DNA from: Haloprofundus halophilus
GTDB lineage: Archaea > Halobacteriota > Halobacteria > Halobacteriales > Haloferacaceae
Reading direction: 5' to 3'
Assembly (NCBI RefSeq): GCF_003439925.1
Contig: NZ_QQRR01000001.1
Span: forward strand, 1,488,001 to 1,552,000
DNA: 64,000 bases
Below, in pieces: positions 45,824 through 53,436 of this stretch; within the stretch, counting starts at the first letter, position 1; every line of letters starts with the position of its first letter. The notes under the pieces were generated by a model that made no database searches, had not been told where the DNA came from, and saw nothing but the letters and a program-made list of their open reading frames with translations. Both the position numbers and the translations under genes were made by a program.

Positions 45824-46231
45824 ATGGAGCGGCGTAGCCTCTTGGGATTGGTAGCCGCGTTCGCGCTTGCTGGTTGTTCCTCCAACGCCGAGCAGACGAT
45901 AGAGGTCTCGGGGCTGGTAGCACGGAACGCCGACGACACCGCTCACACCCTCGATATTGAAATCGTCGTCGACGACGAACTGACGTTCGAGGCGTCCGTC
46001 AGACTCGATGCTGCGGTGTACGACGGCGACCGTCTCGTCGACGATTCGACCAAAAAATGGCGCGACGTTGGTTCCGAATCCGAGCGGTATATCCTCCGAA
46101 CCAGAATCGACGAGAACGAGTGGTCCGAGACCGACTTGGCCGAGGCAGGGTTTTCGTGCGTCAATGTGGACATAGACATTCAGCTAGGCGGTGAAGAGAG
46201 AATTCTGTATTATCACTGTGAATCCGGCTAA
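45824..46231 (+). CDS. small lipoprotein, unknown function
   Basis: 135 aa. MERRSLLGLVAAFALAGCSS is a twin-arginine-like signal with a lipobox (LAGC), so the mature protein is probably lipid-anchored outside the cell. The ectodomain is beta-rich and acidic; it has one further Cys pair candidate (FSCVNV and YYHCESG near the end). No family is recognised. It is convergent with a second lipoprotein gene, with 25 nt between their stops. Confidence 0.75.
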   Translation: MERRSLLGLVAAFALAGCSSNAEQTIEVSGLVARNADDTAHTLDIEIVVDDELTFEASVRLDAAVYDGDRLVDDSTKKWRDVGSESERYILRTRIDENEWSETDLAEAGFSCVNVDIDIQLGGEERILYYHCESG

Positions 46232-46256
46232 AACCGTCGACGAGAGACCTAATCAC

Positions 46257-46742
46257 TCATCCCTCACCAATCTGGGTCACATTCAGGCCGAAATACTTCC
46301 CGACTCGAATCTCCGCTAGCGTGCAGGAGCGCGAGAGGTCCCACGTCAACGAATCCGAAAAGAGACCGGATTTAGCCCGAATTCGGTACCTGTTCGAGAT
46401 AGAGCAAACATCTACAATGGTGTACGTCGAGTTCGGTGCGAGGTCGTAGTCGGAAGAAGAGAGCAGTTCGTCGCTCGCTGCGTCGAATAGTTCGAGCCGT
46501 AAGGGAGCCCAGTCGGATTTCTCGTTGACGATTCGCAGATTGGATTTCGGGGAGTCGCCGCAGGTGAGAGGGTCCGGCGGGTCGCTGGAGTTGGTTCGCT
46601 CGGACTCCTCTGCGTTGTCGCACAGAGAGTCGCCTACCCCCGGGGGAACGTTGGGCGAGTCTGGTTCACGTCGGTCGGCCGAGAGACAGCCCGCAAGCAG
46701 CGGAACGGCGACGATAGCCCGGAGGACCGCTCTTCGTTTCAC
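46257..46742 (-). CDS. lipoprotein, unknown function
   Basis: 161 aa from a GTG at 46742: MKRRAVLRAIVAVPLLAGC, a Lys-Arg-Arg signal with lipobox. The mature part begins with a Pro/Ser/Glu-rich linker and includes three further Cys residues (SLCDNAE, LTCGDSP, VDVCSIS, with SCTLAE near the end). It lacks similarity to recognised families but resembles its convergent neighbour in layout. The GTG start is supported by a CTTATTCC box about 28 nt upstream. Confidence 0.72.
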   Translation of the reverse strand: MKRRAVLRAIVAVPLLAGCLSADRREPDSPNVPPGVGDSLCDNAEESERTNSSDPPDPLTCGDSPKSNLRIVNEKSDWAPLRLELFDAASDELLSSSDYDLAPNSTYTIVDVCSISNRYRIRAKSGLFSDSLTWDLSRSCTLAEIRVGKYFGLNVTQIGEG

Positions 46743-46875
46743 AATTCTCGATAACGACAACGCGGAATAAGCTTTCCGTGCGGACAATCACACTCGGGTC
46801 ACCGTCGAAATACCCGATATTGCACGTCTTGCCGACTTGAGAGATACTTTTGCGTGCACTGTCCTCGCACACCAC

Positions 46876-47661
46876 ATGGACCTCGGAGTATCCGGAGATG
46901 TAGCACTGGTGACGGCGAGTTCGAGCGGCCTCGGTCACGCGAGCGCCGAATCGCTGGCGGCGGAGGGCGCACACGTCGTCATCTGCGGCCGCGACGAGGA
47001 GCGCCTCGACGAAGCAGCTGAGGAACTCGACGCCGTCGGCGACGGCGAGGTGCTCGCGGTGCCGACGGACCTCACCGACCGCGACGACATCGCGGCGCTC
47101 GTGGAGGCGACCGTCGAGGAGTTCGGCCAGTTGGACCACCTCGTCACCTCCGCGGGCGGCCCGCCGAGCGGAAGTTTCGACGACATGTCCTCCGAGGACT
47201 GGTACGGCGCGTACGACCTGCTCGTGATGAGCGCCGTCTGGACCGTCAAAGAAGCCGAACCGCACCTGAAAGAGAGCGACGCCGGGACCATCACCTGCAT
47301 CACCTCGACGAGTGTCCGCGAAGTTATCGACGACCTCATCCTCTCGAACAGCGTCCGCCGCGGCGTCATCGGCCTCGTGAAATCGCTCTCGCGGGAGTTC
47401 GCTCCCGACGTGCGGGTCAACGCGGTGCTGCCGGGCGCGCACGAGACCTCGCGCGTCGAAGAACTGGTCGAGGACGCCGTCGAACGCGGCGACGTGGACA
47501 GCTACGAGGAGGGACTGGAGGGCTGGTCGAACGGCATCCCGATGGGCCGCATCGGCAAGCCCGAGGAACTGGGTGATACCGTCGCGTTCCTCGCGAGCGA
47601 CTGCGCGAGCTTCGTCAACGGCGTAGCCCTTCCCGTCGACGGCGGGAAGATGCGCTCCTAA
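46876..47661 (+). CDS. atypical SDR-family protein lacking the YxxxK dyad
   Basis: 261 aa Rossmann protein. VTASSSGLGHASAE near residue 12 replaces the TGxxxGIG motif, and TSAGGPPSG near 90 replaces NNAG. At the expected active site the sequence is ITSTSVREVIDDLILSNSVRR, so the Tyr is missing and Ser-Val-Arg-Arg stands where YxxxK would be. This fits a known group of SDR-like proteins without a perfect catalytic tetrad. It may bind a nucleotide without classic dehydrogenase activity. ATG 46876 follows an ATACTTTTG box. Confidence 0.85.
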   Translation: MDLGVSGDVALVTASSSGLGHASAESLAAEGAHVVICGRDEERLDEAAEELDAVGDGEVLAVPTDLTDRDDIAALVEATVEEFGQLDHLVTSAGGPPSGSFDDMSSEDWYGAYDLLVMSAVWTVKEAEPHLKESDAGTITCITSTSVREVIDDLILSNSVRRGVIGLVKSLSREFAPDVRVNAVLPGAHETSRVEELVEDAVERGDVDSYEEGLEGWSNGIPMGRIGKPEELGDTVAFLASDCASFVNGVALPVDGGKMRS

Positions 47662-47662
47662 G

Positions 47663-47713
47663 CCAGCTTTTACCGAGCGAGAGCGCTCGGCGCTCTCGCT
47701 CGGTAAAAGCTGG
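47663..47713. terminator. perfect 23-bp hairpin after the SDR gene
   Basis: CCAGCTTTTACCGAGC... pairs perfectly with its complement across a 5-nt loop CTCGG; the arms are 47663-47685 and 47691-47713. It starts 2 nt after the SDR stop, so it may act as a terminator or be the end of a mobile repeat. GGACCAAAAA follows at once. Confidence 0.7.
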
Positions 47714-47793
47714 ACCAAAAACACTCCTCCTTCGGTTCGTTCGCTTCGCTCACGTCCCTCAGTCGTCGGCCGAAAATCGCGGAGCGATTTTCG
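47714..47793. repeat. dispersed double-hairpin module, second copy
   Basis: ACCAAAAACACTCCTCCTTC (47714-47733) matches the etfA copy with one mismatch in 20. CAGTCGTCGGC (from 47760) and the hairpin CGAAAATCGC-gga-GCGATTTTCG (47771-47793) follow. The loop is GGA here and TCC in the etfA copy, i.e. reverse complements. Confidence 0.8.
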
Positions 47794-47803
47794 GGCACAT
47801 CAC

Positions 47804-48820
47804 CTAGAATCGCCCTTCCTCTCTCAGCACCGAAACCACCTCCCGAACCCGCTGGGCCTGTTCCTTCGGCACCACCAACACCCGGTCGTCGTAGGCGACG
47901 ACGGCCAAACCTTCTACGCCGACCAGCGAGACGTGTTTGTCGTCGCTGGCGACGACGTTGTCCGCGGCGTCGACGGCGAGAAAGTCGCCGAGCGCGACGT
48001 TTCCGTCGGCGTCGGCGTCGAGCACGCGCTCCAGCGCGTCCCACGACCCCAGGTCGTCCCAGTCGAACGTCGCGGAGACGACGGCGGCGTGGTCGGCGCG
48101 CTCCATCACCGCGTAGTCGACGCTCACGTCGTCGACGGCGGCGAACCCTCTCTCGGCGTCGCCCGCGTCGAGCGCCTCGACGAGCGGCGCGAGTTCGGTG
48201 TCGCGGGCGGCGGTGAGGAACGAATCGGGCGTCCACGCGAAGATGCCCGCGTTCCACAGATAGCCCGAGTCGACGTACTCGGCCGCAGTTTCACTATCTG
48301 GTTTCTCGTGGAACGCCGCGAGGTCGGCGTGCGGTTCGGGTTCGTCTCGCTTCTCGCCGGGTTCGATGTAGCCGTACCCGGTGTCGGGTCGAGTGGGTTC
48401 GACGCCGAAAGTGACGAGCGCACCCGTCTCGGCGGCGACGCGAGCGCCCGCGCGGGCGACGGGCTCGAAATTCCCGGAAACGGTGTGGTCGCTCGGGAGG
48501 ACGAGCACGACGCAGTCGCCGGTTTCTTCCTGTATTCGGTGGGTCGCGTAGGTCAGCGCCGGGCCGGTGTCTTTGCCCTCGGGTTCGACGAGTACCGTGG
48601 CCTCGGGGGCGTGGTCGGGAACCTCGTCGGCGAAGTCGGCGCGCGTGCAGACGAACAGGTGGTCGGCGAAACTCGCACGGTCGGCGGTCTGCGAGAGCAA
48701 CGAGTCGTCGTCGGAGTCCGAGAGCGAGAGGAACTGCTTCGGGCGGTGGCTCCGACTGGCGGGGTAGAGTCGGGTGCCGGTGCCGCCTGCGAGCACGAGC
48801 GCGACGAGCGGTCTGTCCAT
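47804..48820 (-). CDS. manC: mannose-1-phosphate guanylyltransferase
   Basis: 338 aa. Makes GDP-mannose from mannose-1-phosphate and GTP for surface polysaccharide or N-glycan synthesis. The nucleotide-binding LAGGTGTRLYPASRS near residue 10 and KQFLSLS near 28 are typical, and the metal/ sugar site FGVEPTRPDTGYGYIEPG follows near 144-161. ATG 48820 is the first codon of the conserved region. No second (isomerase) domain is present, so this is the single-domain type. Confidence 0.9.
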   Translation of the reverse strand: MDRPLVALVLAGGTGTRLYPASRSHRPKQFLSLSDSDDDSLLSQTADRASFADHLFVCTRADFADEVPDHAPEATVLVEPEGKDTGPALTYATHRIQEETGDCVVLVLPSDHTVSGNFEPVARAGARVAAETGALVTFGVEPTRPDTGYGYIEPGEKRDEPEPHADLAAFHEKPDSETAAEYVDSGYLWNAGIFAWTPDSFLTAARDTELAPLVEALDAGDAERGFAAVDDVSVDYAVMERADHAAVVSATFDWDDLGSWDALERVLDADADGNVALGDFLAVDAADNVVASDDKHVSLVGVEGLAVVAYDDRVLVVPKEQAQRVREVVSVLREEGRF

Positions 48821-48869
48821 AGGGTACCGAGTCGCGGAGGGGGGAAAGCTATCGTGGACTCGGCGCGCG

Positions 48870-49151
48870 TCACCACGTCTCGACGACGCCCGCGCGGACG
48901 TCCTCGGCGCAGCCCTGACAGTCGGGGTGGTCGGCGTCGAAACAGGATGGACGACCCTCGTCGCCGATGTCGACGGCTCGCCGTTCGGCGTAGCGGCGAC
49001 AGACGAGTTTGGCGCGGCCTTCGTCGTCGACGGGGAGCGCGTCGGGGACGCCGCCGGACTGCCCCTCGCGGTAGGCGCGCTTCGACTCGGCCCACTGCCG
49101 ACCCGCCTTGCGGAACGTCTGTCGGACGATGCGTTCGAGGCGCGGGTCCAT
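48870..49151 (-). CDS. small haloarchaeal Cys-containing protein, unknown function
   Basis: 93 aa. It begins MDPRLERIVRQTFRKAGRQW with a basic N-terminus, then an acidic middle, and ends with a Cys-rich segment (KLVCRRY, PSCFDAD, DCQGCAEDV), a possible zinc site. It resembles small halophile-only families (DUF7091-like from memory), function unknown. A GATTATT box about 30 nt upstream supports the ATG at 49151. Tail end is 49 nt from manC. Confidence 0.72.
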   Translation of the reverse strand: MDPRLERIVRQTFRKAGRQWAESKRAYREGQSGGVPDALPVDDEGRAKLVCRRYAERRAVDIGDEGRPSCFDADHPDCQGCAEDVRAGVVETW

Positions 49152-49357
49152 GCACTCGAATTGCGGCCGGGCGGTAATAATCCTCGTGGAGTCGGCGCGT
49201 TCACTTTCGCTCGTCGAGCGGACGTTCGGCGACTGTCGGCAAATACCTCCGCCAAATCGCCCGAAGACGAGCGCTCCGAGCGTCAGACGCGCGTCCGACG
49301 TAGACCGCCCCCAGCGGCCCCCACCCTCGGGATTTCACTTCCGTCGCGGTGCCGGAA

Positions 49358-49366
49358 CTTTTTATA
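49358..49366 (+). promoter_or_regulatory. TATA box of the rpa3 operon
   Basis: CTTTTTATA, with the start predicted near 49388-49390. This leaves a leader of about 40 nt, unusual here because most genes are leaderless. Confidence 0.65.
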
Positions 49367-49388
49367 CCAGTAGGAGCCAACGGGCGTA

Positions 49389-49418
49389 TGCCTCTCATAG
49401 AAAACCAGAGAAGAGGCA
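49389..49418 (+). other. leader hairpin in rpa3 mRNA
   Basis: TGCCTCT (49389-49395) pairs with AGAGGCA (49412-49418) across a 16-nt A-rich loop. The stem starts at the predicted mRNA 5' end and stops 10 nt before the ATG. It could affect translation or protect the 5' end. Confidence 0.5.
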
Positions 49419-49428
49419 GTGAGACCAC

Positions 49429-50364
49429 ATGACAGATTTGCGTACACACGCAGCGGAGATTGCGGAACAGTTCTCGGACCACCTCGACGTGGACGAAGAC
49501 GAGATCGAAGAGCGACTGGACAACCTCGTCAACGAGTACAAAGTGCCCGTGGACGAGGCGCGCCGAAGCGTCGTCAACCACTACCTCGACGAGGCGGGAC
49601 TCGAACGCGACGCGATTCGCGCCGGCGGCGGCGGCAGTCAGGCCGTCGAAGTCTCGGACATCGACGAGGACGAACAGTGGGTCGACCTCACGGTGAAACT
49701 CGTCGAACTGTGGGAGCCGCGTAGCGACTCCATCTCGCAGGTCGGCCTGCTGGGCGACGAGTCCGGCACCATCAAGTTCGTCTCCTTCACCACGTCGGAA
49801 CTCCCGGAACTGAAAGAGGGAGCGGTGTACTCCCTGCAGAACGTCGTCACCGACGAGTACCAGGGACGGTACTCGGTGAAGCTCAACCGGACGACGACCA
49901 TCACCGAACTCGACGAGGAGATCGAAGTCGGCGACGACTCGGTGAGCGTCGAGGGCGCGTTCGTCGACATCCAGAGCGGGTCGGGACTCATCAAGCGCTG
50001 CCCCGAGGAGGGTTGCACGCGCGTGCTCCAGAACGGCCGCTGCTCGGAACACGGCAACGTCGAAGGCGAGTTCGACCTGCGCATCAAGGGCGTCCTCGAC
50101 GACGGCAACGAGGTGCAGGAGATCATCTTCAACAAGGAGATGACCGAGGAACTCACCGGCATCGCGCTGGAGGAGGCCAAACAGATGGCGATGGACGCAC
50201 TCGACACGACCATCGTCGCCGACGAGATGGCCGAGGACGTGCTCGGGCGCTACTACCGCGTCTCCGGGCCGACGCTCGGGCGCTACGTGCTCGTCAACGA
50301 GTTCGAACAGCTCACCGGTCCGGTCGACGCCGAGGCCGTGCTCATCAAAGCGAGGTCGATGTAA
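49429..50364 (+). CDS. rpa3: single-stranded DNA-binding protein RPA (Rpa3-type)
   Basis: 311 aa. Binds ssDNA in replication and repair. An N-terminal helical segment (about 1-55) precedes an OB-fold near residues 75-150 (WVDLTVKLVELWEP...) and a zinc-finger-like segment CPEEGCTRVLQNGRCSEHG near 190, typical of haloarchaeal RPAs. The 311-aa size and the pairing with a COG3390 gene match the rpa3-rpap3 pair of Haloferax (from memory). ATG 49429 follows the leader hairpin. Stop and next ATG abut. Confidence 0.92.
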   Translation: MTDLRTHAAEIAEQFSDHLDVDEDEIEERLDNLVNEYKVPVDEARRSVVNHYLDEAGLERDAIRAGGGGSQAVEVSDIDEDEQWVDLTVKLVELWEPRSDSISQVGLLGDESGTIKFVSFTTSELPELKEGAVYSLQNVVTDEYQGRYSVKLNRTTTITELDEEIEVGDDSVSVEGAFVDIQSGSGLIKRCPEEGCTRVLQNGRCSEHGNVEGEFDLRIKGVLDDGNEVQEIIFNKEMTEELTGIALEEAKQMAMDALDTTIVADEMAEDVLGRYYRVSGPTLGRYVLVNEFEQLTGPVDAEAVLIKARSM

Positions 50365-50958
50365 ATGAGTCAATCCGCACCCACCCGCGAAGTCGCTCGA
50401 CGCGTCTTCGCCCAGGAGTTCAACGACGCTGCATACACGTTCAAAGAGTCCGACGACGAGCGCGCGCCCGTCTACCTGCTGCTGCCCTCGGGCGCGCAGG
50501 CCAACCGCGTGTTCCTCGTCGGCACGCTGACCGAGAAGGAGGACGTCGGCGAGGACAACGAGTACTGGCGGGGCCGCATCGTCGACCCCACCGGGACGTT
50601 CTTCGTCTACGCCGGGCAGTACCAGCCCGAAGCCGCGAGCGCCCTGCGCGACCTCGACGCACCCTCGTACGTCTCCATCGTCGGCAAGCCGCGAACGTAC
50701 GAGACCGACGACGGCACGGTGAACGTCTCGGTCCGTCCCGAGTCCATCAGTAAAGTCGACGCCGCGACGCGCGACCGCTGGGTCGTCGAGACGGCCGAGC
50801 GCACGCTCGAACGCGTCGACAGATTCGAAGAGGAAGGCAACGAGTACGGCCGGATGGCCCGCGAGCAGTACGACCTCCCGGTCGACAGCTACCGGCAGGC
50901 CGCCATCGCCGCGCTCCAAAGTCTGGAAACGACCGACGAACTGGAAGCCGAAGCGTAG
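50365..50958 (+). CDS. rpap3: RPA-associated protein (COG3390)
   Basis: 197 aa. Partner of the upstream RPA; these proteins associate specifically with their cognate RPA and form an OB-fold complex. MSQSAPTREVARRVFAQEFN starts it, an OB-fold core GTLTEKEDVGEDNEYWRGRI near residues 50-70 follows, and the C-terminal half is helical (DRWVVETAERTLERVDRF). The ATG lies immediately after the rpa3 stop, so the two are co-transcribed. Confidence 0.92.
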   Translation: MSQSAPTREVARRVFAQEFNDAAYTFKESDDERAPVYLLLPSGAQANRVFLVGTLTEKEDVGEDNEYWRGRIVDPTGTFFVYAGQYQPEAASALRDLDAPSYVSIVGKPRTYETDDGTVNVSVRPESISKVDAATRDRWVVETAERTLERVDRFEEEGNEYGRMAREQYDLPVDSYRQAAIAALQSLETTDELEAEA

Positions 50959-51226
50959 TCGCGTAGCCGCGTAGTCGGCTGACACCGCAAACGACACACC
51001 GTCGACCGCACTCCGGACCGACCGCGCACGCGTTCCCCCGGCGCGCGGTTCGGAGTCGCGGTCGTGACGCGGTGACTCGGTCGGAGTGGAACTGACGACG
51101 AAGTCGCACGGAGAGCGACAGCTACGGAGAGAATCGACGACAGAACGCCGCCCGGCACGGCGCGAACGGAAACGCGTCGGGTGTTGCAGCACCCGAACGC
51201 CGGGCATCCCTACCACGGAGAGCCCA

Positions 51227-51454
51227 GTGAGCACTGATAGCCCACTCTCACAAGAAGCTACGGAAAACGAACATAGACAGGAGAACGTCACCGGTCCGCA
51301 TCCCGCGTACGACGACCACGGCCGCCTCGACTATCGATACTGGCGCTGTGAGCGTTGTGGGTTCGAGAGTGTCGACCCCCGACTCCGCGACGGCTGTTTC
51401 CGCTGCGGTGCAGCGCCGTCGGGTGAAGACGAGGGAGGCGGCGATGCCGACTGA
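51227..51454 (+). CDS. small zinc-finger protein
   Basis: 75 aa from a GTG at 51227 (MSTDSPLSQEATENEH). The conserved YWRCERCGFESVDPRLRDG segment carries one CxxC pair and GCFRCG a second, together a probable zinc finger. It lacks a known DNA-binding helix. Its function is unknown; similar small proteins are common in haloarchaea. The 268 nt before it contain no other gene. The last 11 nt overlap the next gene. Confidence 0.7.
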   Translation: MSTDSPLSQEATENEHRQENVTGPHPAYDDHGRLDYRYWRCERCGFESVDPRLRDGCFRCGAAPSGEDEGGGDAD

Positions 51455-51656
51455 CCGCGACTCGCCGAGCGCCGACTGGCGGCGCGTCTACGCGGAGATG
51501 GGCGTCGACGCCGACGACGAGGGCGCAGCGGAAGCACGTCTCGGCGACGAACGGATAGACGCCTACGCGAGGGAAGCCGACTCGGAACCCAACGGCGACG
51601 AGACGGCCGCGCCCGAGTCCGAGAACGGCCCGACTCGTCGGGAAGGCAACGCCTGA
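51444..51656 (+). CDS. small acidic protein downstream of the zinc finger gene
   Basis: 70 aa: MPTDRDSPSADWRRVYAEMG..., very acidic and Ala/Glu/Asp-rich, with no predicted fold. A GGAGG site at 51434-51438, just before the ATG, is clear evidence for translation, and the reading frame overlaps the zinc-finger gene by 11 nt. Role unknown, possibly linked to the zinc-finger protein. Confidence 0.65.
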   Translation: MPTDRDSPSADWRRVYAEMGVDADDEGAAEARLGDERIDAYAREADSEPNGDETAAPESENGPTRREGNA

Positions 51657-51922
51657 TTCAGGGGTTCACCCGATTCGGCGGCATCGCGGCCCGACCTCCG
51701 CCGACAGCGTCGGCGTCGTCTACTCGGTAGTCGGCGTAAAGGGGGCAGTTCGACGGAGACAGCGCGCAGTTCGACGTAGACGACCACAGTGCGGAGACGT
51801 TCGTACGGTCGCACCCGAACCGACGGGTAGCCGACGCGAGATTCGGGCCGTGACCTACAGTCGAACAGACTGGTAACCCGTCTGACGAACGATTAAGTAG
51901 CACGGAGTCACAACTCAAGAGC

Positions 51923-52339
51923 ATGGGCAACAAGAACAAGACCATCTCGTTTCGCGTCAACGAGGACGCGTTCGAGACGCTCCGCGAAATCGCCGAGGAG
52001 CGCGATATCTCGCTCTCGGCGGTGTTTCGTGACTACGTGGACACGCTCGTTGCCCACGACGGCCAGGTGCGAGTCGTCCCCGAAAACGAGTTAGAACGGA
52101 GTCACGACGACGATACGGCCAGCTTTCCACCGACCGTCGAGGTACCGAAGAGCTTCATCCGCGAACACGAGCGCCTCGAACTGGAGACCGAACACCTCCG
52201 CGAACAACTCGAGGAACACAAACGCTACGTCAACTACCTGCGCGAACAGGTGGAGGAACTCGACGGCGACGACGAGGACGTGATCCAACTCGAAGAGTTG
52301 GACGGCGAGCGCGACGACCAACCGTTCCGTCTGGGCTGA
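51923..52339 (+). CDS. ribbon-helix-helix regulator with coiled coil
   Basis: 138 aa. The N-terminal MGNKNKTISFRVNEDAFETL segment (about 1-47) is a ribbon-helix-helix DNA-binding motif of CopG/MetJ type. It is followed by an acidic linker and then a coiled coil (ERLELETEHLREQLEEHKRY, about 85-115) that should give a dimer or higher oligomer. The Gly/Asn-rich start and a GATTAAG box about 35 nt upstream support ATG 51923. The target is unknown, with no adjacent toxin gene. Confidence 0.85.
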   Translation: MGNKNKTISFRVNEDAFETLREIAEERDISLSAVFRDYVDTLVAHDGQVRVVPENELERSHDDDTASFPPTVEVPKSFIREHERLELETEHLREQLEEHKRYVNYLREQVEELDGDDEDVIQLEELDGERDDQPFRLG

Positions 52340-52364
52340 CGGTTCCCCCGTTTTCCCGCCACGC

Positions 52365-52820
52365 TCACCGCGTCAGCGACCGCTTCGCCTCGGCGGATTG
52401 CTGCTGCATCTCCCGGTTACCGTCGACGGCGGCGAGCGACTCGACGGCTTCGAGCGTGCGCACCGACTGGTCGAGAAACGAGAGGACGTCGCCGGGGTAC
52501 GCGTAGAGCATGTAGTCGTCGGTCATCACGTCGACGATGGCGTCGGGACCGAGTCCCTGCGCTCGGAGCTCCAGCAGGTAGCTGACGAACTTTCGCTCCG
52601 GGTGGCCGCAGTAGGGGTTGGTGTCGCAGTCGCAGTCGAGGAAATCCTGCGCGAAGTCGAGCACCCGCTCGCGGGTCGCCTCGTCGAGTTTTTCGAGGCC
52701 GTCGCCGGTGTACAGCACGTCCAGCGTCGCTCCCTTGAACGCGCCCTTCGGGATGCTCGTCTCCAGTTGGGAGGCGATCTGGCGGTGGTTCTTCAGATAG
52801 ATTTTGTCCGTGATGGCCAC
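52365..52820 (-). CDS. conserved haloarchaeal Cys/His-cluster protein
   Basis: 151 aa from a GTG at 52820 (MAITDKIYLKNHRQIASQLE). The middle DCDCDTNPYCGHPERKF (about residues 69-85) carries three Cys and a His and is a probable metal site. The C-terminal half is helical, with VDVMTDDYMLYAYPGDVLSF near 105. It is conserved in haloarchaea as I recall, but no function is known. Convergent with the ribbon-helix-helix gene (25 nt apart), divergent from tRNA-His. Confidence 0.75.
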   Translation of the reverse strand: MAITDKIYLKNHRQIASQLETSIPKGAFKGATLDVLYTGDGLEKLDEATRERVLDFAQDFLDCDCDTNPYCGHPERKFVSYLLELRAQGLGPDAIVDVMTDDYMLYAYPGDVLSFLDQSVRTLEAVESLAAVDGNREMQQQSAEAKRSLTR

Positions 52821-52961
52821 TGTCGGGCGGTGATAGGCGGGTCGGCCCCAAAAGCGTCTCGGCTCTCGGAGCGGAGTCCAGGAGTGTGCGCCCTGTCGTC
52901 CACTGGCGAATCTCAAGCAAGTCGTAACGTATTTGAGTCGCAGCGGAGTACGATTGGATGT

Positions 52962-53035
52962 GTCCGGGTTGGGGTAGTGGACCATCCTTCAGCCTTGTGG
53001 AGGCTGAGACGCGGGTTCGATTCTCGCACCTGGAC
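52962..53035 (+). tRNA. tRNA-His (anticodon GTG)
   Basis: 74-nt cloverleaf. The extra G at -1 is encoded (52962) and pairs with C73, the identity mark of tRNA-His. Acceptor TCCGGGT pairs with ACCTGGA; anticodon stem CAGCC/GGCTG holds the loop TTGTGGA with anticodon GTG; T-arm is GCGGG-TTCGATT-CTCGC. CCA is not encoded. Its 3' tail is repeated three more times downstream. Confidence 0.95.
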
Positions 53036-53040
53036 CTTTC

Positions 53041-53160
53041 TGTCTCCGAGTAAAACGAGGAGACGAAGGTCCGTCGTAAGAGATCGAGCCACGAGAGTCG
53101 CAGCGCGAACGGAGTGAGCGACCGTCTCTCGGAGGTTCGATTCTCGCACCTGGACCTTTC
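53041..53160 (+). repeat. tRNA-His tail element A (120 nt)
   Basis: Composition: a small hairpin GTCTCC/GGAGAC, a degenerate antisense copy of the tRNA-His tail (GAAGGTCC...ATCGAGCC), a spacer GCGCGAACGGAGTGAGCGAC, and an exact 27-nt copy of the tRNA tail ending TGGACCTTTC (53134-53160). The antisense and sense copies form a long hairpin around the spacer. Confidence 0.85.
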
Positions 53161-53316
53161 TTGACGCGAACTACGCCACGAGCGACTGCACTCAGAGAGC
53201 GCGTCGTGAGTGCTCCGTGGGCGTCGAAGGTCATCGAAGAGAATCGAACCCTGCAAGGCGCGCGCAACGAAGTGAGCACGTCTTGCTCCGGTTCGATTCT
53301 CGCACCTGGACCTTTC
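53161..53316 (+). repeat. tRNA-His tail element B (156 nt)
   Basis: Same design as A with a longer first hairpin (GACGC/GCGTC ends). The antisense GAATCGAACC (53241-53250) pairs perfectly with GGTTCGATTC (53290-53299) inside the exact 27-nt tail copy at 53290-53316. The spacer contains GTGAGCACGTCTTGCTC. Confidence 0.85.
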
Positions 53317-53436
53317 TGTCTCCGAGTAAAACGAGGAGACGAAGGTCCGTTGTAAGAGAGCGAACCACGAGAGTCGCAGCGCGAACGGGGTGAGCGACCG
53401 TCTCTCGGAGGTTCGATTCTCGCACCTGGACCTTTC
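53317..53436 (+). repeat. tRNA-His tail element A' (120 nt)
   Basis: Near-identical to element A (4 differences in 120 nt), again ending with the exact 27-nt tail (53410-53436). Element copies repeat with a 276-nt period (A+B). Confidence 0.85.

Noticed and set aside
49201-51291. 696-codon minus-strand frame over rpa3/rpap3
   Set aside because: Antisense artefact of GC-rich third positions; the RPA pair on the other strand is unambiguous.
51658-51960. Possible minus-strand gene before the ribbon-helix-helix gene
   Set aside because: Its start would lie inside the RHH gene and its product has no recognisable feature; the stretch is better seen as a promoter region.
52962-53436. Integrated plasmid or virus bounded by tRNA att sites
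   Set aside because: The tail copies enclose only 120-156 nt each and no integrase is in the window.
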